A DNA stretch of 64,000 bases from Heterohyrax brucei (Eukaryota; Chordata; Mammalia; Hyracoidea; Procaviidae). The notes under the pieces are model-generated. The model saw nothing but the letters and a program-made list of their open reading frames with translations, ran no database searches and was not told where the DNA came from. The position numbers and the translations under genes were made by a program. The stretch is taken from NCBI GenBank assembly GCA_028571685.1, contig CM053143.1, forward strand, positions 140,898,829-140,962,828. Reading direction: 5' to 3'. This document shows positions 63,358-64,000 of this stretch, piece by piece. Every line of letters starts with the position of its first letter. Position 1 is the first letter of the stretch.

Positions 63358-64000
63358 TCCTCCACTGGCAATCACAGCTAATAGACTATCATTTCCTTTG
63401 TATTTCAAATTGATGGCTACCATAAGAATGCCATCTTGTGACCTGTAGAAACAAACTCACAATTGAGAAGAATATTATGGGACAGCCAACTCCTATGCCT
63501 AGTCTAACTCCTTTGAGAAATCTAATCCCTTTTACAACAGCCTGCTAAAAGATTGTCCAACCTAATCTACACTGCTTCCAGGAATGAGACCTCTCTACCC
63601 TCCATAAAAGTGCACTTATCCTGAGCTGATAGCTTTTTCCCATGCGGAAAGACAGAGTTGGGTGTATTCACCAGCTTTCCAAACATCTGTTCCATTGCTC
63701 ACCTGCTTTCACAGTAGTTTGGAAAGGATTGGCTATCTGTGACATGGCATTGGAAAGGAACAACAAATATGAGAGGTGTGTTTCTCTCTTTGTTGTTGAT
63801 GACTTGTAATAAATGTTTTTAACATCTAACTTTAAAAAATTAAAGAGAACTACATGCTTAGAAGCAGCCTCTGGATTAAAGAGGGGAGGGAATTCATTTT
63901 GAGATGTTTGTTTTCTAAGGATCTTCTGATGGAGACAGAGAGATCTGAGGGAGACACAGATATAACTAAACATAATAGAGGGTTTTGATCCAATGACTGC
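63358..64000. other. Intergenic sequence to window end
   Basis: No gene or named repeat recognised. Confidence 0.5.

Overview
This window is mammalian nuclear DNA, and the repeats point to an afrotherian, most likely an elephant or another paenungulate. It is saturated with tRNA-derived, RTE-tailed AfroSINE copies whose 3' parts resemble 'tctgtcctatagggtcact' plus 'atgagtcagaatcaactcga'. It also carries RTE (BovB-like) LINE fragments and a characteristic L1 3' end. I cannot separate elephant, manatee and hyrax from the sequence alone.

Two protein-coding genes are present and they converge. On the + strand are the last three coding exons of SCFD2 (Sec1 family domain containing 2): 10784-10918, 32363-32482 and 43274-43366. 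They encode the final 115 residues and are followed by a short 3' UTR with a poly(A) signal at 43695. The earlier exons lie outside the window, so about 1-43.7 kb is SCFD2 intron and 3' end. On the - strand is the complete RASL11B gene, an atypical Ras-like small GTPase of 249 residues. Its exons run from 56975 down to 53228, it has a CpG-island promoter at about 56.7-57.7 kb, and its 3' UTR ends near 52.25 kb. SCFD2 and RASL11B are convergent neighbours in other mammals too, which supports both calls. I see no sign that the two genes work in one pathway.

Layout: 1-10.8 kb is SCFD2 intron with LTR, L1, RTE and AfroSINE copies, including a head-to-head pair of RTE fragments at 4.4-7.0 kb. 10.9-32.4 kb is a repeat-rich intron in which an L1 has split a SINE (30.6-32.1 kb). 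32.5-43.3 kb is the last intron. 43.7-52.2 kb is the inter-gene gap and holds an orphan CpG island at 47.8-48.2 kb. 52.25-57.1 kb is RASL11B. 57.7-64 kb is upstream intergenic DNA that ends in two LTR copies within a duplicated flank.

The observations most worth following are these. (i) A family of tiny insertions (about 20-30 nt) of one SINE-type 3' tail, several with clear target-site duplications, carrying a tail variant I did not see on any longer SINE here. (ii) A diverged block of about 240 bp present in both the RASL11B 3' UTR and its intron 3. (iii) The orphan CpG island between the genes. (iv) The duplicated-flank LTR array at the right edge. There are no CRISPR arrays, operons, rRNAs or free-standing tRNA genes, as expected for this kind of DNA. 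Coordinates of old repeats are approximate; exon boundaries were read base by base.
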